A stretch of 64,000 bases of DNA from Siderastrea siderea (Eukaryota > Cnidaria > Anthozoa > Scleractinia > Rhizangiidae). This document shows, in pieces, positions 41,660-56,600 of this stretch; position 1 is the stretch's first letter; every line of letters starts with the position of its first letter. The stretch is from the NCBI GenBank assembly GCA_964030785.1, contig OZ034967.1, positions 45,568,033-45,632,032 on the forward strand. The letters run 5' to 3'. The position numbers were made by a program, and so were the translations under genes. A model generated the notes under the pieces. The model did not search any database. It had not been told where the DNA came from and was given only the letters and a program-made list of their open reading frames with translations.

Positions 41660-44600
41660 CTTTAGGAATTGCAAAATGCCTGAAGAAACCACTCATGAAC
41701 GAAACTCTAACACACAGATTTCGCTTACAAGACTTCAACCGCAATTTACATTAATTATCTTTCACCGATATGTATATTTCCTTGTATTTGTTCAATTATT
41801 CCAATTTATAAGCGGTGCGCGGCCCCAAGCTTTCAATTTGTTACCGTTATCCCGTTTCTGTAGGCGTTGAAAGACGAGCTGGAGTCCTCGAAGCCTGAGG
41901 TTAACGATGGCCTTGCATACGGACGGCAGCTGTTAGAAGATGAGACCATTGATGATGATAACAAGGCCACTGTCCGGGAGGACATACGTCAGCTTGAAGA
42001 AGACCTGTCGAGACTTGGAAAGGCTAATGCTGATGAGGAGCGCAGGTGAAAGGCTTTTTTATCCTCTGCTAGAAGGCCATAATATTTATACGTTTCTTCA
42101 CTTATTTACTTCCCAGAATCCACTCTTGAAACAGCGCGGGTGAAAGATTGGCTTTAACATAGTAATAGTACGTCGACCAAATGAATTTCTTTACAGCGTG
42201 TAATTTGTTTATCTTGCTTATCTGGGTTTTCCCAAGCGACACAACGAACATTTGCTGACAAAAAAAAATGTTCACTCTTTTCTGACTTGCGATGTTTCAA
42301 ATTCAACGATGTCACTAAAAAAATCTGGAGCATTTTGCCACATTTTGGCATTTCGAAGCTATAGAACATAAATTTTTTAAAGTCGGGAACCTCTTAGAAC
42401 TGTCCATCATTGATCACCAAGTGCTACATGCACCATTTACTGGTATTCAACCTCTTGGTTTGTTTGTGGTTCGTAGACTGCAAGATTGTTTGGAAGCATT
42501 GGACGAGGAGTCCGGACTATTGGAGGACTGGCGCGAGAAATATGACATCCTAAAATCTGGCATGGATGCTGCTGATGAAAAAGTCGCGCAGGGAAAGAAA
42601 GCAGAAGGTCACGAGGAGATCGAAAGATGCTACAGAATGCTCAAGGTAAGATTCAATATGAGTTGTCTTAGGGCCGATTTCGACGGTATGGCTTTTGCTT
42701 CGAACTGTCACATACGACTTTTGCACCTCGCCCTGTTCGTGTCATAGAAAACATCGTAAACAACTTAAACACTCAACCATTGCCTTTGTTTACGATTGTC
42801 TTAAGATTTGAAACGAAATAGTCGTGCACGACAATCGTGAGCAAGTTGTATCTTTGACTTGCACGAAACAACTGCCATCGCATTTTATTCGTCAGCATAC
42901 AGCATACACCAAAGTTGTACTGTTTAAATCGGCCACTACGCTTTCAGCACGAATCGCGGCGTCTAGATATGACAATAACAGCATTTGGACAAATGCACGC
43001 AACACGAAAGATTTCGTACAACTATGGGATTCTAAATCAAGTTTTAAAAGTTGACGGCAATCGAAGCCACAACAAGTGGTACATGGTTGGAGTTCTGTCT
43101 GATTTTTTTTTTTTTATGGAGAGTGTAGTTCTGCCTTCTAAAACGGCCCCTTGGCCAAGAGAACACTATTTGGGAACCATTTAGTTAGTTTATTCACACA
43201 CAATTCACAAAAATACATAAATTATTAAATACAAAAAATATATAAACTAAGATAAGAATGATTAAAGGTTCGGTTCCTCCCGCAAATAGCAGAAGCCAAT
43301 CGAGGTGGGTGGAGCTACAAGGGTACAGCAGTCACAATTACGTAACACGCGAGGGTGACGTAGCAGCTTTTTCTTTACTTGTTTATATTTGTTTTGTTGT
43401 TATTTAGGATCTATCAGAGGGCCTCGCTCACATGGAGCCTGAAATGATAAGCACACTGGATTATGGCAACGAGCTGGCTTCCAATGAGCAACTGAGCAGC
43501 GATAGTCGCCAAGAAGTGTCCAAGGATGTGAAGTATTTGGACGAGAGGTGGAAAGCAGTTTTGAAAGAATCGCAAGATGAATATGCTAGGTATATTGACG
43601 TAGGCGCTCAACACGCTAGCTTTTCCTTGAGATCCCGGAAACGGGGATACTTTGTTGCGGTAGCAATGAATCCTTCAACTATTTCCCGTTGCGTGCACAC
43701 GAAAACATATTTTGCCTCCTAGAAACAAAAATTGTTTTCGATTTTGTTTTCCAGGAACAAGGTGAAACGGTTTTTAAAGTTTCCAAGTTATGGCTAACAT
43801 TATTCCAAATGGTCGATAATAAAAATTACTCCGTCGAGCGAGTTTCAAGCAGTGAATTGTTCAGGGGCTGCGATTTCCTGTTCTCTTTTTTTTATTTTGT
43901 GATCAACAAAAGTGTCTGTTTATTTCTTCGTTGTGCTAAATCAACAACATTTGTCATGGTCCGGGAGTTGCCTATATAATGAAACAATTGTTCCTCAAAA
44001 TTGAGTCGTATGTGAACTCTTAGAGCTCTTATACAACTGATTTTCTTGAAATTCTCGAAAGCACATAGTTTGTTTCATTTTTGGTAGGTAGCAGCTAAGG
44101 CAAATGAATGCTGCCGTTGTTTTGATTTTTTAGTTTAACCATGTGTTATCTCAATCACTAAAAAAGTAAAAAGGATTTTTAAAGGGGGACTGTACGCGTG
44201 ATCTAGAATGGGACAATAATGGGCCATTGCGTTGCTTCTACGCTGCAAAAATAACAACAACGAAAATGTAATATGCTTAATACTTCAGTTTTTCTCGGCG
44301 GAGTGGGCTGGATTAGGAATTCACACGAAGAAAGGTTTGTTTTGAAGAGGACGATCAAACATTTTTGTCCAACATCGTGTTGGACGAAAGTGTTTTACTG
44401 TTTGGCCACCTATCTCTGCTTTGCATTTAAATGGTTTCCATTGTCCGATGTTTGGTCAAACATTGTTGGCCCGTTTAGCCACCGAACAGTTCGTGTGGAA
44501 AACACGATGCTGGACGAACATGTTTGATCGTTTAGCCGGGTTTAAAAGTGACGTAAATTTTGCGTTTTAACATTCACTTTATTGCAGACTCGGAGTCCAA

Positions 44601-47600
44601 CTTGGAGCCTCCCAAGAAAAACAAAGAAACTTGGCGACTTGGCATGAGCGATGCGACGACCTTCACGAGTGGGTGAATGACAGATACACAAGATTGCGCT
44701 CCCGACCGACCTCCCCTGAGGTGACTTTCGGCGGAATAAAAAGGCAGCAAAGCGTTATAGAGGTACAGTTACTACTTCTTACCAAAGGAGTTTTAGTTGT
44801 GATAAACTGACTAAATTCTTTTCCTATTGCATTATCCCACTAGACGCATTCGAACTTCTGATACTAGCAGTATTTATAGTACAACTCTAAATTTTGGCGT
44901 GCTCCCGCTGCTCGAAATCGATCACATCATGCGATACTGTCTCTCCTCAGTGGGCCCCTATCAGCGCTTAGTGTCCGTTTTTGGCAATTTTCGCTCAAAA
45001 TTTAGCGTTATACTATAAAAACAATAGAGCCCTCTGTCTCAGGCCCTATGTGTGATAGGTTCCCTCGCAAATTTGACGTTCAACTTCATAAATTTCCTCG
45101 GGCAACCTATCACACGATAGTGCCTTCGACAGAAGGACTATTGTTTAAATAGGACATCAGTCACGTGTAGCTAATAAAGTTAACCCAGTTCCCCACGAGT
45201 CTCCCAGCAGATCAGTGGTTGGAGCATTGAATTCGGTTTGTTGGGGGGAGGGGGGGGGGTCGTGGGCTCGATTCCCGTCGAGGATTGGGATTTTTTCCCT
45301 GTCCTACCCTCCTGACATACTGAATACATACGTACACTATTCTTATCTCCCTTATCCCTTTAACGAAGTCAAATTACACCATCTTTCTTTATTGATGCTC
45401 ACACAAGGCGCTTTCAACATTGCCGATCCTGACGCGCGTGTCAAGATGAAACTGGGAAATATCACGTAGCTTGTCACCAGTCTCCCTGTAGCTCAGTGGT
45501 TACAGTATCCCATCGGCGTCCGCAAGGTCATGGGTCCGATTCTTGTCGGGAACTTAGACATTTGAATGTAGATTACAATTTCCTAGCTCTACTTGTCCAC
45601 CTCTCTGACGTTTGCCAACACTAGCCCAAATTAACCTGTTTTACAGGATTTAGTGAAAGACTTGGTCTCCAAACAAGGTGTGGTGAACGAAATCATCGAC
45701 GAAGGAAATCAGATTATCGACGATAATGCCTTCCTTGACGGGGAAAAGAAAGCAGTGCACGAAAAGATGACTGCTTTGCACGACGACTGGAACAGACTGG
45801 CCACTTTGACTTCTGGAAAACAACAAAGGTTAGTGCCGTCTCTCGCGCTCAAAAGTATGGTTTGTACTCAGCTTCCGGCAAGATGTTGCTGAAAAATGTT
45901 AAACTGATATAACTGATGTACCTAATATGACAACCATTGTAAGGGTCCTTGGATTTAGACCCTATTACTGAAAGATTGGCTTTCTTCGTACAACATTTTT
46001 GGATTCCCTCGTTTTTCCTTTTTCATCCTGAACTCCAGGAATCTAAATTGGCGATGTGTTTTTTTCCCTTTGTTTGCTCTGTGGTACAGTCAAATGTGTT
46101 TTTTCCCTTTGTTTGCTCTGTGGTACAGTCAAGGGGTTGCTTTATGAAAAGGTGCAAACTTCACAAAATCGCTGCAATTGATATTGAAATCACCACTATC
46201 GTGCACAGTCTTCTTTTACGATCATACAGTATGGCTGAGTAACAGAAACGTTTGCCTTGTTGAGTTGGTTTGGCAACTACGAAACGTGTTGTGGTTTGTG
46301 CATGGTCTAACCAAATCCTAGCAAAAACATGTAACAAAGAAACTTGTTTCTGAGCTCATAGTTTCGCTCTTTCAGTGTCCAGGTATTGCTTCTTGAAAAA
46401 GAACAGCAGCACTTGGACAAAACCCAAAACTGGAGAAGGAAGATAGATCCACTCATGAAATGGATCTCGTCTGCAGAAACCAGGCTCAACACGCAGTTTG
46501 ATATAGCGCCGGATCTCGACACTGTCAAGAAACAGAAACACGAGTTGGAGGTAAACTTGAGACTTTTAATCCTGCTGGAGTACAAAGATAAAAATTGTCA
46601 GTCGGTGTCAAAAATGAAAAGTAGTGTCAAAGAAAGTCGCTGCTCAATGAGGACACTTGAGGATTTCACAAATAGACACGGACAAAACGTAGAACCCCTA
46701 TACAGTATAATACCACAGGAAGTGCTCCTTAGTAGCTTTTACCTGAATCGTCACACTTTAGGACTTCTTACAGTCTCAAGTTGGAACCACCTTGTACAGT
46801 ATAATAATCGTCACTACCAGAATATACTGCTCGATAGCTTTCATGTGAATGGACACATGGGTAAAAAGGTAGAACCTTGGGGGTTACTCAATGAAGTTTT
46901 ATACCGAGAGACTCCGCCCGGAGGTTTACCCTTTGATATACTCATTTTTACCAAAATGGCGCTCCTTTCGTATACTTAGAGCAAAATTGCATCCCTTCTT
47001 GTACCTCAAAGATAAGCCAAAACAATAGAATTTCCTATAATCGCCACGTTTTTCTCGGTTTTTTCAGTCGCTCTGATTCAGTTGCGTAGTCATTTCTGCC
47101 AAAATGTGGCACCCTTTGAGATACTTCGTTTAAGCCACCATTTCTTCCACGTTGCAGCTGATTTTGTAACCCTTTCGCATACTAAAATGGCAATTTTCGC
47201 GCTACCCTTTAATATACTGCGAGCTTAAAAAAGGCACCCCTTTCGGGCGGAGCCTCCCCGTATAGCCCACTAAAGGGAGTACACCCTGGGGGTAGAACTA
47301 CCTTGTAAAGTACAACAAAAAGCACCACAGAAAGTCTAAAGAAAGTACTACTCAATATCTGCCTGTTGAATGGATACACCCTCTTTAGGGTAACACCCAT
47401 AACTTTAAGAGGTAGAACCCGTTTGTGTAGCATAAGTTAGGATTTAATTACATTGTCTTCTAACATAAATGCAATGAAAAAAGCTTTTTGTGTGGCTGAC
47501 TACTCAGGATTTTAACAACGAAATGCTGTCGCATCAACGGGAGGTGAGTGATACTCTGGAGACTGGGGACAAACTGCTAAAAGATACTGAGCTCCCTGAG

Positions 47601-50600
47601 GATGACCGGACAGCGATACAGAAAGATGTCCTGGACCTTAGTCACCGCTGGGAGAATCTGGAAGAGTTAGTCGCGTGGAAAACCGAGAGGTACAGAGCAA
47701 TGCTTGAGTAATAAAAACGAGATTGGCAATTATCGTCATTTTTTTTGATAATTCGTGGGAGTATCGTTGCGATTTCGCGCATCTATTGTTTCGATGTCGT
47801 TTAAATTCCCGTTTGCTTTGCAGAACGGGATTGCGGAGATGTGCAAGAACATTTCGCTGAAATTCGCAATTTCGGGCTTTTCGGCAAAAATCACGAAAAT
47901 TCTTTGGAAATAAAATTTCCTTGGGTCTCTGTCCAAATTTCAAAGAGCTTTTTTGGCGAAATTTTGCTTTGTTTAGTGAGATGTTTGCAGAAGGACAAGT
48001 ACTAAAAGTCAATGAAACGGAATGAATTCTACTTGAACTTTACACCAACTTCTGTTCTGTACACTTCATTTCTGGTCTTGTAAACCTTTTGGTTATGACA
48101 ATAGAATCCGAAGAGAATATATAGCGTAAATCATTTTCTCGTGTTTACCTCATAATTTTGTCTTCCCTGCAGAATTGAGGACACGATAGTAAAACTCAAG
48201 ATCCAACAAGAGGACAAACTTCAGAAGTGGCATGATGGTCTGGGTGATATTAATGGGTGGGTGATGAAGACTAAAGTCAAGGTGGATGCAGAGTTCAGTC
48301 TCGCTAATGACGTGGATGGCGCACTGGAACAAATAGATGACTTTCAGGTTTGTAAAAAAAAAAGAGCATGTCGATACCCGATCCTGTTATTCACGTAAGT
48401 TGAAATTTCTAGACATTTTAGTCCGAGCAATAAGGAATACGGGAAGACACCACTGGCTTTCTATCGTGATAGTTCTTCTTTGAACGTTTGTCTTGAGAAT
48501 TACACATCGCAAACGAAGAAAAACACTGTGCTATGTTTTTTTTTGAATAATTGGACTACAAAGCCAAGTTTACTATTAGCGAATAGGGAACGAGGTACAG
48601 CCGTTTGTAAAAGACACGGAGAAGTAGTTTAATTATTGCTTTTGTAGCCAACCAAATGGTTACATTAAAAACAACAATATTTAATAGCTGTAATAATTTC
48701 TAGGTTGTAAAAGTCCAGGCCTTATTAAAAAAAAAGGGAAAATAACTTTTACTTTCTGAGGAAAAAGTGAGAACGATGGTTGTTTATCAACAATTAGACA
48801 ACGATGAATTAACCAATCAGATTCGCGTATTCGCAATAGATCATTGCGAATGTGAACTAGACTCTGTTAAAACATAACGTTTAGCCAATCAGAGCGCATG
48901 CAGCTATCCGGAGTCTATATTTTGACTGTCTACTCTTGTTCCTACGTAGGAGATTATCAAAGATGCTCCCGTGTATCAAGAAAAAGTCACCCATTTGAAC
49001 GAGTTTAGCAGCAACCTGGTGACAGATCCTTGCCTCGGTGAAGAAGAAAGAAAACTCGTGCGCAAGGAGACTGCCATATGCAATGATAAGTGGAACGAGC
49101 TTGTGAACCTCGCCAACGCGAAGCAGGCTAGGTAACCAAGTACTCCCATACAGGAATCCAAATGTCTTGTTCGTTTCATATTGTTGAAAATTGGTGTTGT
49201 GGTACAATAATAAGCCTCGAACGTCTCAAAATGCTTTATAGTCGATTGTAAAGGAGTAACGAGGCAGCAGTGTTGCCTGCTAAGGGGATCCCGCTTAGGT
49301 CTAATCTGAAGAAGGGGGCAGATCATCACTGTGGAAGGCACAATTGTCAGCTGTCGGCACAGGCTGAGAGGACTGGACACTACTTATTTGTTTCTGTGCA
49401 ATCTTGTAGCTCAGTCGGTATTAAAACCGGTGATTAGGCCCGGGGATTGCTTCAATTGATCAAGCTTGAAAAAGCTATTCAAATGTCAAAGCTCTTTGTA
49501 ATAGCAACGTAGGCTTCATTGGATTAATTTTGCCCAGGGCGTTTGACGCATTGGCACAAATGTTATTCGCCAATATTATTTGTTTTCTTTAGAATGGAGG
49601 AGAACTTGAACAGGCTGGAAAGACAAGAGCATGACGCTCTGGAACGTTGGAGGATCCGCGCAGAAAGAGCGGGATTGGCATTAGATAAGCTGGAGGGTCA
49701 AATATCGGTTATTGATGACCCGATAGGAGATACCCTTGAGACCGTTAAGAGGCAGGAGGAAGCATTTGAGGTACATGCAGGAATTAAAACTCTGTTGTCA
49801 CAACCAAGTCTCCGATTTTACAGTTAGAATTCTAGTCATAGGGATGCTCGTCATCCCATTTAGGAGTTAAAATTGGTGGTTTGGCAACGCTTACGACGTT
49901 ACAATAAAAAATGACCAACGATAGAATTACGGAGGTATATTTAGGGTAGAATCCGGGAAAAATATGACTGAATATGACGTAAGTACTTGTCAGAATTGGT
50001 TCCTTGAAGGGGTTAAATTGTGGTAACCTTTTACCCAGACGAACACCAACGTCAATCTTAAATGAAAGTCCTACTTGATTCTATCATAGTTAATAAAAGA
50101 AAATGGTTATATGAGGCCCGTCAAATTTCTTTGTGAAATATGTTTTGTTTTTGTTTTTTTGTTTGTTTGTTTAACCGTTTCAGGCTTGACCGTGCACAAT
50201 CCACAAAAAAGTTTTGAACTGCGCTGGAGCAACTGCTGGAGCAACTAACCAGTAGAACTGTTTCTGTAAAGTCATTCAGCCGCAGTATATGGACGGAGAA
50301 CATTCAACATACATTGAGTCGCCTTGTTTCTGGCTTTTGAAACTTGTGAGGTTTCAAAACTGACCAATTTTTCAGGGACCGCATTCATGAAGTTTAGGAA
50401 CTTTATTTAATGAGAATTAGCATACGACAGTTAAAAACTGATGAACTAGTGGCCCTCGATCCCAAATATCGAAATTAAAATGGGCTAAAACGTGCACGGT
50501 GCATTAGTAAGGGTGCATATCAACATAGCAGTGCTTTATGAATGGGTGCCAATGAGTATAAATATATTCCTTATGCGGACGAAATGTGTTGTTAGGTTGG

Positions 50601-53600
50601 TCATTTTTTTTTACCATTTTTGTCACCTCTAGATATTTTCTAATGAAGTCGACTTAAACACGTCCCAAATGATTGACACTTTTGCTTTGGGAGAACAAGT
50701 TAAGAAGGATCCTAAACTGGCCTTAAAAAAGAAGGAAGAAGTGAAGGAGCACCTAAACGCATTGACGGCGCGCTGGGACCGAGTTAAGGATTTCCTGGCC
50801 TTGAGAAATGAAAGGTATGCAACGCGGAAGCGTGTCTTGTTGTTTTTGTTTACCTTCTCAAGGTCTGCGAGTGGCAATACGTAAGACGTATGTCCCTGGC
50901 TGGTGCTAATAGTAGGAACACTGTCATACCAGCGAGTGCATTGGATTCAAAGGCTAATTTCCTAAAGAAAACTGGTTAGTGCTTTGGATGGTCAAGTAGG
51001 GGCCTGGCACCAAATGAAAGTTATCGCCAAACTCATTTAATTAAAAGAAGTGTTCAGTCGCATAACATAGCTTATTGTAATTACTAGTCTTAGCAAGACT
51101 AAGAATGTTTGAATGAGAAATCACCAAAGTACGAGTCTTCAAAACTTGAAAGTAGTGCAGAGTCAGCATCATTTTATTAGTTGTTTGAAGGCTTTGGTTG
51201 GTGGTGTGGTGGGGATTCGAACCCATGACCTCCCGCCTTGCAGTGTGGTGCTTAACAAGGTGGCGGTTGTCTAACCTGTTATCTAGGAGCTGACAAAGTT
51301 GATTAACTGTTACTAATTACTAGTTACACATTTTTTCTCAAGGCTGGACGAAGCTTCCAAGAGGCTTCAGCGGGAGAGAAGAAACAAACTCCATGACTGG
51401 GAAGAACAACTGAGCTTCATTGACAGCTTTTTGCGTAAAGCAGAGAGGGAGACAGAAAGATTTGAACCTGTCGGAGATGACTTGGAGACCGTCAGAAGGC
51501 AACATGAGGACTTCGAGGTTTGCTTCCAATATCATGTTACTTTTGCTTATCGATAGTTGACTTGCAATTGATGTTGTTATTAAAAAAGAGACACTTGATG
51601 GACAGACGGCCCACACAACCTGTTCTGTTCCAGTGTGAGTATTGATGTGTGTATGATGTGACGCGGTGCGTGGTTCATGCGTGTATGATGAGGCAAGCAC
51701 TGGAAGGGATAGATCAGAGGACCCTTGACCGAAAGAGACTGTGCTCGAATCTTCACAGCGGTCAAACGCAGAAATTGAGCTCACTTCCGGTCTTTCAAAG
51801 CCTTGAAGATTGAATCAGTTCAAACATTTACGAGCGCGAAATTCGTATGAAATCGCTGCATAACATGTCCCGGCGAACTGAAGTTTCCCACCAGCAAAAC
51901 TTGTTCATGACAATTAATTCAGTTTGAACTTATACTCAACGTAAATAGCGTAAGTTTTCAGAAATGGCGTGTAGTTTGCGGTTAGTGAAACTTTAGACAT
52001 TTGCCTCTATTTTCCTTTCTAAAATTAGGGTAGAATCTGCGTGCGCGTCGTGAGTTTGACCGCTGTGAAGATCGAATCTGGTTAGATGCCATATGGAGGC
52101 CTGGGAATAACTATTACGTAATGCCTAGTGGCCTGGAGGCTGTCTTCGGTTTAGAGCTTGGGTTCCAGTTATTGGCCGTTATCAACAATTCTGGGGTCAA
52201 AACTCACTCTCAGCGTTAGGACTTTTATTTTATTAAATGAAATACTTAATACAGACGTAAATCTCCTTCCAGAGACGTAAATTTCGTTTTAAGGGGCTTT
52301 CGATCGACGTTATCGACGGGTCCTCTGACTGATCAATCCCCATAAGTGCCTACTGTATCACGATTGGTTAAACGAAAAAGTTTCTGCTGGGAGATAATTA
52401 ACACAACAACTAATTCTTCCCTTTAACTTCCCTTTAACTCGTAGCATTCCACGGTCCTGCTCCTGGGACCACAGAAGCGAGTGTACGCATTTGGAAAATT
52501 CACTGATGATTTGTTAGCTGATCCTGTCATCGACGAGAGATCCAAACAGAATATGGAAAGCGATAAAGACGACCGGCTTGAAAGATGGGCAAGGGTGGTC
52601 GACAAGACAAATAACCATCGTGCCAAGTAATTGTTTTCTTTTGATATTTTTGTTATTACATTGCGACCACACGAACCGAGGCCACTTAGGCCAAATTTTG
52701 AGGCCGATTTTCTTCGGTATGGAAGGTCTAAACACATGGCGGACTATGTGAATTGGACGAATAGAAAGGTCGACAAGACAAATAACCATCGTGCCAAGTA
52801 ATTGTTTTGTTATCACATTTTTATTTGTGCCACCCAGGCAAAATTTTGAGGCAATTTTTCTGGGTATTGAAGGTTCTGAACACATCGCGGACTTCAGAAT
52901 GTGAACTGGTCAAGGAGAATTTGTAGCCGTTTCATTGTTCTGAACTCGACTTCTGATTGGCTAATTTAAAGACTTGTCTTCAAATTTTTTGGGGTGGCCA
53001 TTTTTCGTGTGGTCGCACGGTAAGAAAGCATGTTCTGACTTAACTCTGTGACTCCTGGACTCCTGTAACTAGTAGGACACATGGATTCCACAGGTTCACC
53101 TCCCCTCCACGTTTTGAGCCTTTTTTGCAATTTTTGAAATTCTTTCTTGTTTTATTTGACCTGTGTCACATCAATCCTTTCGTACTCACTGAGAGCTTCT
53201 AAAAATCTAAAATTTCGTGTTATTAATATGCATGTGTAATCAAACGGTGACGAGTGAAATTGGGAAATAACATCACGCGCGTTATGTCAAAATTCTAATT
53301 ATTTCCTGAGCCTTTCGTCTTTTTATGTTTAAAACCAATTTCTATCAAAATTTCAACTGCCTTTAGTTTTGTTGGCGTGACTTAGCAAATACACTGGACT
53401 CTACCTTTTCTATTGAAGTCAGTATTGCCGTTAGCATTATCCAATCTGAAACAGCCATTCCATCAAGCTAGGGCAATACAACTCAGATAATCACTTCTGT
53501 CCACTTTCAGATTGGAAGAAAAACTGTCAATTTTGGAGCAAGGCGAGGACACGGTGGACAAGTGGAATGACGAACTGGCGGCAATCCAAGAAAAGGTTGA

Positions 53601-56600
53601 CAAAGTCGAAAGTATCTGCGAACAGGAAATCGCGCCAGATCTGGAAACACTTGAAACGCAAAGGAAGGACGCGCAGGTTAGCTTTAAGCCCCGACATGAA
53701 AATGTATATTCTCCTTACTGTTCTCCATAATCTCTTATGGAACTAGTAAGGAGAATTTGTCTAAATTTCAAGACATCTTATCCTTGGTGATGACATCCTT
53801 TATTCTCAGCATTTGAATGTTTGAACGAGTAGTGATAATGTAAAAAGAAATTTCATTTTCGTCACTGTTAGTTCTTAAAGGGTTAACACGACTTCATTGC
53901 TCGGTTGCTCGGATTACGTTTAGTATGAAATGTCATTTTCGTAGCATGGGGAAATGAATACGTCAGTTTGGAAGTGAAAAATGTCAAGGCTTTCCATCAA
54001 GATTTTCGGAAAGGCAACAGCACTTCGTAAATCCATTGGACAATATTTCTTTCCCTTTAAGCTTTTGCCGCTTTAACATTTAGCGAAACGACACGTTTAG
54101 GCTTGGTACCCACTAGCGACATAACAATCATAAACATAATCGTAAACATGAGCTTCTTGTGATTAAGTGGGAACAGGCATCTTAAGGGCGACATAGTCAT
54201 AACCACAAACATAATCACAATCACAAGAAAATGATCGATCCTTTTCTTAGGATTATGACTATTTCGATCACAAAAGCCCTTATGGTTATGTTTTTAAGCG
54301 TTTACACCAGGACATCAGTGACATAACGGCGTTATGTTTGTTGTGATTATGATAGTTATGTCGCTAGTGGGTACCAAGCCTTAGTCTACTCTTCCTTAAA
54401 ACGGCCTGTAAATAATACGGGAAAACAGATAGCCAACATTTTAACTTAACAATTGTTCCTGATAGAATGTAGCGTAATCAGTGAATGAATTATGTTACGT
54501 CACTTATGTCCTAGTGTGAACGCCTAGAAACATAACCATAAGGGCTCTTGTGATCGATATAATCATTATTATAACAGTTTATTATATATTTTTCTTTTCA
54601 CAGAAATTGAAAGAGGAGGTGCGCATGCTCGATCCTGAGGTGGAGGACTTTCTCAAGAGCTCTGATGATTTGCTGGAGGAACATGACTTGCCTGATAAGG
54701 ACCAGAGTACAATTGAGGAGGAGACAGAATCACTGTCGAAACGGTGGAATAAAGTGAAATCCGACGCAAAGTCGAGAGAACCAAAGTATGTAATTCGGAT
54801 GCTTATTTCTCATTGGTGATTCAACATAGGCTGAACTACGTATTCATTCAACAAGAATAGCAACAACAACATAAGAGACAACTATTTTGTTTTTCACATT
54901 TCAAAGAAAAATTGCAAATAGCAGAGCGTGTTATTGGGGGCGAATACAAAAAAAAAAAAAGAAGTACCAAAAATGGAAAATATTTATTTATTCATTTAGT
55001 TATTTATTTGTTTATTCATAACGACCTAACGAAACTTCTTGTTTATAAGATGCCCTCTTTAAAGCCTTTAGCATAAAACATAGGGAACTTTCTTCTGGTT
55101 TTTGCAGAATCGAAGAAGAGATCCAGCGTTTACAAAAACGTCAGAAGGAATTGTTAAGCGATTGGAAGAACTCTTGCAATTCTACTCTGAAATGGATTGC
55201 TGACACGAATGCGCGAGTGCAGGCTCAGGATACCACTGCCAAAGATCTCGATCATGCGCGGGCACAAAGACAAGAAATCGAGGTGGGTGATATCACCTTA
55301 ATTCGGAGTTTAATACGAAAGCGCTATAGTATGGTAGGGGTAATTTGTATATCAACAGCAAATGAGAAAAGAACTCCAAGTTATCAAGAATAGACCCCAT
55401 TTCAATTTTCAAGGTTGTTTTGAAGCAAGTTAAATGAAAGTAACGTGCAACAGTCATCTCAACAGTTTCGCACATTGACACTGTTTTATGTAGCTAGAAG
55501 AAGTGACAAATGGACAATCTCTTATTTTTATAAAAGTACTAAAAGCACACAACATTCTGAAATTTCGAGTGCCACAGAAGAATAGTCAGTTGCTTTCCTA
55601 TAAATGGCAAAAGACAAAGGTTAATGTCTGAGCTGCTTTCTAGTACAGTAAACGTTCAGTAAATGCAGAGTAAATGCTCAGTAAATACTCAGTAAATGCT
55701 CAGAAAATTCTCTGTTTAAAGGCAGTTGCTAAGGCTAAGTTTATCGTTGCAGGATATAACGAGGGAAATTAAACTGTACGACAAACAGATGGATAAACTT
55801 GATCAACTTGGTAACAAACTTGTTCAAGAACCTAGCATGAGTGATCTGGAAAAAGGCCTGGTGCAAGACGAAAAAGCGTCGATTATTGAACAATGGAAAG
55901 AACTTCTGTCAAACACAGACGCTGCAAAACAAAGGTATGTAAGAAGTGTAGTAGGCATGTGCACGTAAATAGTTGTTCGAAAAGAGTGCAGAGATGTTTT
56001 GGTCAAAACCTCGGCAAAGCAAAGTGAAATTTTGCTTTACTTAAACAACAGAGCTTGAACATTTTGACAAAAAATCTTACAAATTTCTATTTCGTTCATT
56101 TTCGAATTTCGTTGATTTTGTGTGATACTAGGGATATTTCTTTAAGTGTGCTTTAAATTGTATTGGACCTTTCAAGCATCAATATGACCAGTGTCTTACT
56201 TTTCCTTACTATATATATTGCTAAATGATTACATGTAATGAGAATGAAGGAAATTGATCACCAAAGATAAAATATTGTGGTGTTAAAACAAATTCTCCCA
56301 ACAACCATAAGAAATATATGGAATCCAGTGAGGAGGGTTTGCATATTGATGTGATGGCTTAAAGGTGTTAACTGAAGAGTGAGATCAATACTCAGTATTT
56401 GGAGGCGACTAAAGCAGCCTCTGTTAATTCATTCTTGATTTCACCTCACCTTCCTGACACATGAATGATTGGGTGAGACCACACCATAGGGGACTGTCGT
56501 TGTTGACCATTATCGGAAAAACCGGTTAGTTTGGTGTTGTCTAAATATTTTGACATAATGAGCATACTTGGATTATCTTTCATTCTCTATGTACTGAAAC

